From an uncultured Opitutia bacterium (GTDB lineage: Bacteria; Verrucomicrobiota; Verrucomicrobiia; Opitutales; UBA953): a stretch of 7,225 bases of DNA. The stretch lies in contig CAITUF010000313.1 of assembly GCA_903895475.1 (NCBI GenBank), positions 1-7,225 on the forward strand. The letters run 5' to 3'. Of this stretch, positions 1 through 5,846 are shown piece after piece; within the stretch, counting starts at the first letter, position 1; every line of letters starts with the position of its first letter. Made by a program: the position numbers and the translations under genes. The notes beneath the pieces were generated by a model that saw nothing but the letters and a program-made list of their open reading frames with translations, was not told the origin of the DNA and searched no databases.

Positions 1-42
1 GGCGAGTACCCAAAGTGAGGAGGGGCGTAATCTCATGGGCAT
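1..42 (-). CDS. N-terminal fragment of a putative secreted protein (truncated by window edge)
   Basis: Reading leftward from ATG at 42-40, the frame is open to the edge and encodes MPMRLRPSSLWVLA. A second in-frame ATG lies at 36-34. Two Arg residues followed by a hydrophobic start (SLWVLA) look like the beginning of a Sec signal peptide, so the product is probably exported, but nothing of its mature part is visible and no function can be given. It runs in the same direction as the M13 peptidase gene, 124 bases after that gene's stop, so it is either the next transcription unit or a distal operon member. No ribosome-binding site precedes either ATG; instead an extended -10 element (TGTTATACT, 52-44) ends one base before the first ATG, so a transcript would start near the second ATG and be leaderless. 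That favours MRLRP as the true start. A short fragment like this can occur by chance. Confidence 0.38.
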   Translation of the reverse strand, partial: MPMRLRPSSLWVLA

Positions 43-43
43 A

Positions 44-52
44 AGTATAACA
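44..52 (-). promoter_or_regulatory. Extended -10 promoter element, probable leaderless start
   Basis: The minus strand reads TGT-TATACT, an exact TGn extended -10 followed by a good -10 hexamer. It sits in a locally AT-rich stretch (about 42-110) within otherwise GC-rich DNA. No TTGACA-like -35 is seen at 16-18 bases upstream, as is common for extended -10 promoters. Initiation about seven bases downstream would fall at the second ATG (36-34) of the left-edge gene. The placement is inferred from sequence only. Confidence 0.35.
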
Positions 53-166
53 GACAAAGACACAGTGCGAGCATCGATAAAACTGATATACTCTATATAA
101 TGTCTCTATTACACCGCTCGACCAAACGCGACTTGCCCGGCCAGAGCAACTAACCACCCGTCATAC

Positions 167-2167
167 TCACCAAATCCGCACGCGTTCCTTGGGGTCTAGG
201 TACATCGGGTCGCTAGGCTTAGAACCGAAGGCATCGTGATAGGCGTCGAGGTTACGGACAATGACATTGATGCGGGCTTGCGCCGGCGAATGGGTGTCGG
301 ACAGGAGACGGGTGGCGAGCTGCTCGTCGCGGATGTTGCCCGCGAAGCTGAACGCGTAGGCGAGGAAGAAGCGCTGCAGTGGGGTCTGACCGGCGATGAG
401 CTTACCAGACTTGTAGGTTTCGGTCTGCTGGAAGGCGTCGAGGGCCAAGGCCACCCCGCCGAGATCGGCAATGTTCTCGCTGAGGGTCTGCTTACCGTTG
501 ATTCGGATGCCCTTGAGCGGCTCCTCCCGGTCATACTGGGCGATCAATTGCGCGCAGCGCGCCGCATAGGCCTGCTCCGTCGCAGGCGTCCAACCATTCT
601 CCATTCGGCCGGTGGCGCTGAAGCGACGGCCGGAATCGTCGAAGCCATGCGTGATCTCGTGTCCGATGGTGGTGGCGATGTAGCCATAGAGGACGGCGTC
701 ATCGAGGTCATTACCGGCATAGGCGGGGACAGTCAGGATGGCGGCCGGGAGGACGATCTCGTTATTCAACGGGTTGTAGTAAGCGTTCACGGTATACGGA
801 CGCATCCCCCACTCTTCCCGCTCGGGCGCACCACCGACGCGGGCATAGGCTCTCCGGGTCTCCCATTGGTCCACCGCTAAGACGTTTTCGGCTAAGCTAT
901 CGGATGTGATGCGGACGCCATCGAACTGTCGGAACTTATCGGTGTAGCCGACACGTAGTTTCACCGCGGCCAACTTCTTTAGAGCCCACTCCCGGGTCGG
1001 GGCATCCATCCAGGGATTGACGACCAAGCGCTTGGCGAAGGCCGTGCGGACGCCTTCACAGACTAACCGGAAGCGTTCGCGTTGGGCCGGACCAAATCGA
1101 CGGGCGACATACTCCTCGCCGACAAGGTCACCGATAGTGCGGTCCTGCAATGCCAAGGCGCGGTCCTCGAGGCTCCGCTGTTGCTTAGCACCGGAGAGGA
1201 CAACGCCAGTGAAGGCAAAGTTGTCCTGCGAGGTCTGGCCATTGAGAATCGCTGCATACGCAGTCATCGTGTGGAAGCGGAGGTAATCGCGGAGAATAGC
1301 CGGAGGGGTCGTCGCGAGGATCTTGGCGAAGCCCTGAAAGAACTCGGGCTGGCCGACAACCAATTGCTTAACGACGGGGGCCTTCATGCGCTGCAAGACG
1401 GGGGCCCAACTCACTCCCGGGGTGAGTGCATCGACTTGGGCCAAGGTCATCAGGTTGTAATTCTTCTCGGGATCTTCCAATTGCTCGAGCGAACGCGACA
1501 CTTCTGCGAATCGGGTCTCCAACGCTAAGATATCCTTCCCCGCCTGTTCGGCGCGGGGCTGATCATAGCCCATGTGCTTAAGCATCCGCGTGACATACGC
1601 GGGGAAAGCATCACGGACCTTCTTCGTGGCAGGTTCATCACTGAAGTAGTGCGCCCGTTCCGGGAGCGAGGTGCCCGCCTGCCCCAAATACAGCACCACT
1701 GTATTTTCATCCTTAGCATCTTGGTCCGCGTAGACGCCCAGAAAGGAACCCACGCCTTGCTCCATGAGCTCCGCCGCGAGTTCCGCGAAACCCTGTGGGG
1801 TCGTCGTGGCATCGAGCTTCGCCAACGCAGCGGTGACGCCCGTCGGTAGGCCTGATTTATTCTGCTCATACGCTAAGGCCGACTTCCAAAAGTCGGCGAT
1901 TTTACGCTGCTTTTCGGTTGGGTTCGGCAATGCCACCAGCGAGCGGTTAAGCCCCAAGAGGTCCTGGCGGATGAAGTCCTCCTGCCAATCATAGGAATAA
2001 AAGGAGGCACGGTCGGCCGCTACCGGATGGGCCGCGTTCCAGCGGGCATTGGCGTGGAGCCAGAAGTCCTTGGTGGGGGCGACGGCGGGGTCACGGTTAG
2101 CTTCCAGGAGGTCGGCCCGAGCCACGAGCGAACCGAGACCGAGGAGTAACAGGGGCAGCAAGCGCAT
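167..2167 (-). CDS. Secreted M13 family zinc metallopeptidase (neprilysin/PepO-like)
   Basis: This is a complete 666-residue zinc endopeptidase of family M13, a normal length for the family. It would cleave peptides in the periplasm or outside the cell. Residues 1-18 form a Sec signal peptide (Arg, then a Leu-rich core, cleavage after A-R-A18). The N-terminal M13 domain covers roughly 28-410 and the catalytic domain roughly 455-666. Visible active-site parts are NAYYNP (461-466, substrate binding), HEITH (503-507, two zinc ligands and the catalytic Glu504), ENIAD (564-568, third zinc ligand Glu564 and Asp568), and His626 and Arg632 in the DTHSPAQARIN segment. It ends in RVRIW, so the Cys of the animal CxxW ending is absent, as in many bacterial members. 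ATG at 2167 is chosen because the signal peptide starts there and AAGG lies seven bases upstream. It is transcribed divergently from the GH123-like gene. The family is certain; the natural substrate is unknown. Confidence 0.96.
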   Translation of the reverse strand: MRLLPLLLLGLGSLVARADLLEANRDPAVAPTKDFWLHANARWNAAHPVAADRASFYSYDWQEDFIRQDLLGLNRSLVALPNPTEKQRKIADFWKSALAYEQNKSGLPTGVTAALAKLDATTTPQGFAELAAELMEQGVGSFLGVYADQDAKDENTVVLYLGQAGTSLPERAHYFSDEPATKKVRDAFPAYVTRMLKHMGYDQPRAEQAGKDILALETRFAEVSRSLEQLEDPEKNYNLMTLAQVDALTPGVSWAPVLQRMKAPVVKQLVVGQPEFFQGFAKILATTPPAILRDYLRFHTMTAYAAILNGQTSQDNFAFTGVVLSGAKQQRSLEDRALALQDRTIGDLVGEEYVARRFGPAQRERFRLVCEGVRTAFAKRLVVNPWMDAPTREWALKKLAAVKLRVGYTDKFRQFDGVRITSDSLAENVLAVDQWETRRAYARVGGAPEREEWGMRPYTVNAYYNPLNNEIVLPAAILTVPAYAGNDLDDAVLYGYIATTIGHEITHGFDDSGRRFSATGRMENGWTPATEQAYAARCAQLIAQYDREEPLKGIRINGKQTLSENIADLGGVALALDAFQQTETYKSGKLIAGQTPLQRFFLAYAFSFAGNIRDEQLATRLLSDTHSPAQARINVIVRNLDAYHDAFGSKPSDPMYLDPKERVRIW

Positions 2168-2255
2168 GGCCAGACCTTAAAGACCCGACCAACCGAGGGA
2201 AGGAAGAACCTTCTGGAAAGTGCTCAAGTCCGCCGCAAGATGCCGACACACCCCT
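2168..2255. promoter_or_regulatory. Divergent promoter region between M13 peptidase and GH123-like gene
   Basis: These 88 bases separate two start codons facing away from each other, so both promoters must lie here or inside the gene ends. I find no convincing -35/-10 pair on either strand. The region contains a GAAGG-5-CCTTC inverted repeat (2199-2213) and the word CGCCGCAAGATGCCGA (2231-2246), both of which have relatives in the 5731-5846 intergenic region. If the plus-strand gene used the upstream GTG at 2220, the gap would shrink to 52 bases. Confidence 0.5.
2199..2213. repeat. Short inverted repeat GAAGG-N5-CCTTC
   Basis: Five-base arms (2199-2203 and 2209-2213) flank AAGAA. A near-identical word, GAAGG-AA-CCTTC, occurs at 5797-5808 upstream of the MBL hydrolase gene; the two differ by a three-base GAA insertion. 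Possible operator half-sites for a shared regulator, or a weak hairpin; a five-base arm is also within reach of chance. Confidence 0.25.
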
Positions 2256-4610
2256 ATGCCAAGGCTTTCCCTATCTCTTGCGTCGATCGCCGCGTGGCTG
2301 CTAGCGCTATCCACCCAAGCCGCCGAACCGATCCGCGTCGAAGTCAGCCGCGATGCCTGGCTTTCGTCCTACGTCAAGGAAGTTGAAGGCAACAACGGCG
2401 CCTCCGGCAAACTCAAGTTAAAGGGCCATCAAGAGTTCTTCCTGATCGATTTCGACCCGATAAAATTCCGGGGGAAGCGCGTCACGCAGGCGGTCCTCGC
2501 CGTCCACCTTGAAGGAAACGAGACACTCGGCCGTATCACCGTCTCGTCCGTTGCTCAGGAATGGGTCGAAGGCCAAGGGTCCAGCTACGCCCGCACTCCT
2601 GGTGCCAGTTCCTTCCGTTGGGCCAAGACCGATGTGACCCGCTGGGCCGAGGATGGCCCTGACCTTACCTCCGTGATCCTTGGACAACGGGGAAGCATTT
2701 GGGGCTTCGGTGACCCGTCACCGCCCGACGCCAGCCGTTGGCAGCGCATCCCGATTAAGCCCGAGGTGGTGCAAGCTCGTCTGGACGGACGGAGCCACGG
2801 GTTCTTCGTCATGGACGACGTGGGCAGCGAATACACGCGGCAAGGTAACACGATCGACTACCGGCTCTTCCCCAATCGTTATGTAACCAGCCGCGAGGGA
2901 CCTAAGCGGTTCGTGCCGTACTTCCTGCTCTGGCTGGACGATGCGCCCGTCGCCAAGATTGCCACGGCTAGACCCTTCGTTGTGCCCACCAAGGCCAAGC
3001 CAGTTTCGTTGCCACCCATCCCGCAGGTCGCCTCAACTGCAACGACGACACTCAAGGCCTACGATGAATGCGGTACGCCCTTAAGGTCACTTGACCTCTA
3101 CGCGGCCCGCGGGGAAGCCGTGACTATGCTACTGGAACAGGCCCCGGAGTCCGTAACCATTGACCTACCTGTCCGTCGTTTTGACCTACCTGCCGTCGGA
3201 CCGCACCTCGACCCGCTCAAGGTTTCACCCCAAGGCCGCTTGCTGGAATTCCAGATTCCGAAGAACGCCCGGCCAGGTAAGCACGAGGGTACGCTGAAGG
3301 TGAACGGCTCCGATGTACCATTCACGATCACGGTTTGGAATTTCTGCTTACCCGACCAATTATCATTCATCGCCCAGATGAATGGGTACGGCCTGCCCAA
3401 CCATGGACGCGACTTCTACAGGCTGGCCCATGAGCATCGCCTGACGCTTAACATCCTACCCTACGGCTGGAGCGGTAAGGTGAACGCGGCACCTAAGGTC
3501 CGCGCCGACGGCACGTTCGACTGGACGCAATGGGATGCCGAGCACGGTCCGCTCCTCGATGGTTCGGCTTTCGCAGACTTACCGCGGGGACGCGTTCCCG
3601 TCGAGGCCCTCTACTTACCGTTGAACGAGAACTGGCCGATGAACCATGAACGCCACTTCAAGGGCGGCTACTGGATCGAACAGGCCTATGGTGACGAGTA
3701 TTGGCGGGAGTTCCGCACTGCCAGCCAAGCCTTTGCCCAACACTTTTCCGACCGCGGCTGGAATGAGACCGTCGCGGAGTTCTACCTAAACAATAAAGTA
3801 GAGTTCAAGAAGTCGCGTGGCCGCTGGGATGCGACCTCCGCGCCGTGGATCTTTGACGAGCCCACGCACACGCAGGACTTCTGGGCCTTGCGTCGGTTTG
3901 GTCTAGAGTTCTGGCAAGGCGTCTCCGCCGTACCGAACACGCGTTTGGCCTTCCGCCTCGATATCTCCCGTCCGGAATGGCAACGCGACCTCCTCGATGG
4001 ACTCACCAACGTCGAAGTCGCCTCTGGCGCTTTACGTCCCTACCGCGACCGCGTCATCGGAGCCGCCCGACGCGATGGTAAGTTAATCTACATGTACGGC
4101 TCAGCCAGCAAGCTCGGGACCTCTCGTTCCACCGATGTCTCCTGGTGCGTGGAAACTTGGGCCCTCGGCGCCGATGGTGTGGTGCCTTGGCAAACCATCG
4201 GCAAGGCCGACTCTTGGACCAAGCCCGACGACCTTGCCCTGCTCTACCCCACGCCCACCGGCGTCGCCCCCAGCCTACGTCTCAAGGCCTACCGCTCGGG
4301 CCAACAGCTCGCTGAGTACCTGACGATTTACTCGGCAGTCTCCGGACAAACCCGTGATGCCGTCGGTGCGGCTGTACTGGCACTCCCAGGAATGCGTGCT
4401 GGCACCGTGAAGGCCAACGACGCCGACGCTGGGGATTCGCGTTTCGAAGCGAGCGCGTCCGAATCAGTACGGAACCTCCGAATTCGCCTCGGCACCTGGC
4501 TCGACCGCCAAGCCCCCGCTGATCGAGCCCGCTGGCATGGCCCCCGTCCGAAATCCCAAGACCCTACCAAAGTCCCCGTGATCACGCCGTTGTCGGCGCC
4601 CGCGCAGTAA
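2256..4610 (+). CDS. Secreted DUF4091/GH123-like glycosidase with N-terminal DNRLRE-like domain
   Basis: This 784-residue exported protein probably hydrolyses glycans. From ATG at 2256, residues 1-22 are a Sec signal peptide (PRLS, hydrophobic core, cleavage near TQA-AEP). Residues about 25-228 resemble the DNRLRE/CBM96-type beta-sandwich, ending in the typical SRE (212-214) followed by a FVPYFLLWL strand. A Pro-rich linker (about 240-263) leads to a second beta-sandwich (about 265-362, with the PGKHEGTLKV strand) and a TIM-barrel-like region (about 366-650). WIFDEP places adjacent Asp534-Glu535 where GH123 enzymes carry their substrate-assisted catalytic pair. A basic, Pro-rich tail follows. 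GH123 members known biochemically are beta-N-acetylgalactosaminidases, but the DUF4091 relatives are mostly uncharacterised, so the substrate is inference. A GTG at 2220 is in frame and would add 12 residues (LKSAARCRHTP); ATG is preferred because it gives a compact signal peptide, although it has no Shine-Dalgarno sequence. The gene converges on the MBL gene with a 97-base gap. Confidence 0.82.
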   Translation: MPRLSLSLASIAAWLLALSTQAAEPIRVEVSRDAWLSSYVKEVEGNNGASGKLKLKGHQEFFLIDFDPIKFRGKRVTQAVLAVHLEGNETLGRITVSSVAQEWVEGQGSSYARTPGASSFRWAKTDVTRWAEDGPDLTSVILGQRGSIWGFGDPSPPDASRWQRIPIKPEVVQARLDGRSHGFFVMDDVGSEYTRQGNTIDYRLFPNRYVTSREGPKRFVPYFLLWLDDAPVAKIATARPFVVPTKAKPVSLPPIPQVASTATTTLKAYDECGTPLRSLDLYAARGEAVTMLLEQAPESVTIDLPVRRFDLPAVGPHLDPLKVSPQGRLLEFQIPKNARPGKHEGTLKVNGSDVPFTITVWNFCLPDQLSFIAQMNGYGLPNHGRDFYRLAHEHRLTLNILPYGWSGKVNAAPKVRADGTFDWTQWDAEHGPLLDGSAFADLPRGRVPVEALYLPLNENWPMNHERHFKGGYWIEQAYGDEYWREFRTASQAFAQHFSDRGWNETVAEFYLNNKVEFKKSRGRWDATSAPWIFDEPTHTQDFWALRRFGLEFWQGVSAVPNTRLAFRLDISRPEWQRDLLDGLTNVEVASGALRPYRDRVIGAARRDGKLIYMYGSASKLGTSRSTDVSWCVETWALGADGVVPWQTIGKADSWTKPDDLALLYPTPTGVAPSLRLKAYRSGQQLAEYLTIYSAVSGQTRDAVGAAVLALPGMRAGTVKANDADAGDSRFEASASESVRNLRIRLGTWLDRQAPADRARWHGPRPKSQDPTKVPVITPLSAPAQ
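3160..3192 (+). repeat. Intragenic 21-base-period direct repeat in the GH123-like gene
   Basis: TTGACCTACCTG occurs at 3160-3171 and again at 3181-3192, and the next bases are also similar (TCCGTCG against CCGTCGG). In the protein this gives two adjacent seven-residue units, IDLPVRR and FDLPAVG (about residues 302-315), within the second beta-sandwich. The frame is kept. It may be a small in-frame tandem duplication or simple convergence on a beta-strand motif. Confidence 0.6.
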
Positions 4611-4648
4611 ACGGAAGCAACCTCGGCTGTCTCTAGATGCATTTCACC

Positions 4649-4692
4649 TTTGCACTTTTGCACAGGCCGTAGGCCGATTTGCACCTTTGCAC
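4649..4692. repeat. Paired TTTGCAC direct repeats around a GGCC hairpin in a convergent intergenic gap
   Basis: TTTGCAC occurs four times: 4649-4655, 4657-4663, 4678-4684 and 4686-4692. Each pair has an 8-base period, and the two pairs match at 14 of 15 positions with a 29-base offset. The 14 bases between the pairs hold GGCC-GTA-GGCC (4665-4675), a four-pair GC hairpin that also reads as a tandem AGGCCG repeat. The element fills the middle of the 97 bases between the convergent stops at 4610 and 4710-4708. No T-run follows the hairpin on either strand, so it is not a textbook intrinsic terminator, although its place between two gene ends suggests a 3'-end role or a dispersed intergenic repeat. 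Confidence 0.8.
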
Positions 4693-4707
4693 TGCAACTG
4701 CCCTGGC

Positions 4708-5730
4708 CTAGCTTCCCCAGCTCCAGCGCTCGGGTACCCAGGCATACTGGTCGCCCTTGGGGACAACGGTGCCGATGCCGGGCCAAGGAAGGTGGAAGCC
4801 GAAGGCACGCGACTTATTCGCGGCCATACGGGTAAAGAGTTTCTTGCGGGTCTTGACGGCCGTCTCGGGGTCATGGTCCATCGCGACGGTCCAGCCGACG
4901 TTCTCGAACATTAGGAGGTGGTGGTGCACGACGTCGCTGATGTGCACCAAGGATTCCTGACCCGAACGAATCTCGAAGCAGGCATGGCCATCGGTGTGGC
5001 CAGGAGCCGCAATGATCTCCACGGAGTCATGGAAGAGCTTCTGGCCGTCCTTCACGATGACGAGCTGCTCCTTGAGAATATCAAAATTCTTACAGACGGT
5101 CTTCACCATGTTCGGCAAGGGCTTCTTATCGCGCTTGGACTTGGAGAAGTCCGGGGTCGGGCCGCGCCAGAAGTCATACTCCTCCTTGAGTAGGTAAATC
5201 TTAGCGTTCGGGAAAGCGGGCTTATCGCGGTCGACGAAGCCATCGAGGTGATCAGAGTGCGAGTGGCTGAGGAATCCGGCCACGACCTGATCGGGAGTGA
5301 TGCCGAGCTGACGGAGACCCTCAGCCATCCAACCGAAATTAGGATTAGAGTGACGCTCACCGAAGCCGGCATCGATCAGCGCGACTTCCTTGCCAATCTT
5401 AAGGCCCATGATGTTGACGTACAGCGGGAGTGCATCGAGGCGTTCGCGATTCAAGACCATAGCGTCCTTCATCACCGGACGGTCGGCTTCGGGCCACATC
5501 AGATTCAGGCCCTCGCGGAAGAGCATGTGACCATCGCTAATCGAGAAGGCCTCAATCTCGCCAATCTTGAACTTATAGACGAAAGGATTGGGCGGGCGCT
5601 TCGTGGGCGCTGGCTTGGGAGCCTCTTGCGCACCGAGGCGCACGTTCATGGCGGCGAGCCCGGCCAAAGCGAAGGCCGCGGCGCCCAAAAATTCACGACG
5701 AGAAGCAGGCTGAGGCTGATTGAGCGGCAT
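4708..5730 (-). CDS. Tat-exported MBL-fold metallohydrolase (lactonase/methyl parathion hydrolase-like)
   Basis: This is a complete 340-residue metallo-beta-lactamase-fold hydrolase. The N-terminus carries a twin-arginine signal (ASRREFLGAAAF, residues 9-20) followed by an Ala/Leu-rich segment and a likely cleavage near LGAQEA, so the folded, metal-loaded protein would be exported. The complete dinuclear metal site is visible: His156, His158, Asp160 and His161 in HSHSDH, His245 in PGHTDGH, Asp266 in HISDVV and His313 in FGFHLPWPG. The C-terminal HLPWPGIG segment is typical of the subfamily that includes methyl parathion hydrolase and related lactonase-like enzymes; the real substrate could be a lactone, ester or phosphoester. 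ATG at 5730 directly precedes the Tat region and has no Shine-Dalgarno sequence. The gene lies 116 bases downstream of the PVC dehydrogenase gene on the same strand and may be co-transcribed with it, or be served by the structured gap between them. Confidence 0.9.
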   Translation of the reverse strand: MPLNQPQPASRREFLGAAAFALAGLAAMNVRLGAQEAPKPAPTKRPPNPFVYKFKIGEIEAFSISDGHMLFREGLNLMWPEADRPVMKDAMVLNRERLDALPLYVNIMGLKIGKEVALIDAGFGERHSNPNFGWMAEGLRQLGITPDQVVAGFLSHSHSDHLDGFVDRDKPAFPNAKIYLLKEEYDFWRGPTPDFSKSKRDKKPLPNMVKTVCKNFDILKEQLVIVKDGQKLFHDSVEIIAAPGHTDGHACFEIRSGQESLVHISDVVHHHLLMFENVGWTVAMDHDPETAVKTRKKLFTRMAANKSRAFGFHLPWPGIGTVVPKGDQYAWVPERWSWGS

Positions 5731-5766
5731 GCCGCCAAGATGCCGAACTCATGACCTTGGGCAAGC

Positions 5767-5784
5767 GCAAGCCTAAGGCTTTGC
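5767..5784. other. Small hairpin upstream of the MBL hydrolase gene
   Basis: GC-AAGCC (5767-5773), a TAA loop (5774-5776) and GGCTT-T-GC (5777-5784) form a five-pair stem extended by two pairs past a one-base bulge. There is no T-run on either side, so an intrinsic terminator is not supported. The core GCC(T)AAGGCTTT resembles the first codons of the GH123-like gene at 2258-2268. Confidence 0.3.
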
Positions 5785-5787
5785 CTC

Positions 5788-5832
5788 GGGGATGATGAAG
5801 GAACCTTCACCCACCCCCTATCCCCCATCCCC
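5788..5832. other. Nested inverted repeat overlapping the G-rich repeat
   Basis: GGGGATG at 5788-5794 is perfectly complementary to CATCCCC at 5826-5832. Inside this seven-pair outer stem lies TGAAGG-AA-CCTTCA (5796-5809), a six-base-arm inverted repeat whose two-base centre would open to a four-base loop in RNA. The outer stem's right arm uses two of the C tracts that form the G-quadruplex motif on the other strand, so hairpin and quadruplex could not form together. It sits between the stop of the PVC dehydrogenase gene and the start of the MBL gene. Whether it acts in termination, processing or regulation cannot be told from sequence. Confidence 0.4.
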
Positions 5833-5842
5833 TAGCCCCTAG
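5810..5842 (-). repeat. Heptamer tandem repeat with G-quadruplex motif
   Basis: On the plus strand, four seven-base units run from 5815 to 5842: CCCCTAT, CCCCCAT, CCCCTAG, CCCCTAG. On the minus strand, which is the coding strand of both flanking genes, this gives G tracts of 4, 4, 5, 5 and 3 separated by loops CTA, AT, ATA and T, a canonical strong quadruplex motif. It begins a few bases after the TAG stop (5849-5847), so it would be in the 3' untranslated RNA of the dehydrogenase gene and the 5' region of the MBL gene. The short period suggests slippage-prone growth. Confidence 0.8.
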
Positions 5843-5846
5843 CTCA

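Noticed and set aside
9..39. Imperfect inverted repeat CCCA-aag-TGAG ... CTCA-TGGG
   Set aside because: Eight pairs with a three-base bulge and twelve-base loop, overlapping the putative signal-peptide codons; no T-run, so not convincing as a terminator.
1..40. Resemblance to the 5' half of a serine/leucine-type tRNA (GGCGAGTACCCAAAGTGA)
   Set aside because: No matching acceptor strand, T-arm (GTTCGA-like) or anticodon stem follows within the required distance.
2..100. Plus-strand frame entering from the left edge and ending at TAA 98-100
   Set aside because: Only 32 codons in AT-rich DNA with no motif; the opposite strand gives a better signal-peptide start with a promoter element.
96..101. 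Perfect TATAAT hexamer on the plus strand
   Set aside because: No -35-like sequence at 16-18 bases upstream and no plus-strand gene downstream; probably a by-product of local AT-richness.
167..178. Loss of the C-terminal Cys of the CxxW motif in the M13 peptidase
   Set aside because: Many bacterial M13 enzymes end without that Cys, so this is not evidence of damage.
236..880. 214-codon plus-strand open frame opposite the M13 peptidase
   Set aside because: It lies wholly antisense to a gene with complete catalytic motifs, has no recognisable domain or signal, and long antisense frames are expected in GC-rich coding DNA.
4733..4739. GGTACCC here and again at the right edge (7219-7225)
   Set aside because: A seven-base match inside two unrelated coding regions is expected by chance; no sign of an attachment site or terminal repeat.
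4328..4786. 152-codon minus-strand frame spanning the convergent gap
   Set aside because: It overlaps the ends of two well-supported genes and runs through the TTTGCAC repeats; the translation is Arg/Ser/Ala-rich without domain features.
5248..5754. 168-codon plus-strand open frame opposite the MBL hydrolase
   Set aside because: It mirrors the MBL coding sequence, including the HSHSDH metal motif on the other strand, and shows no protein features of its own.
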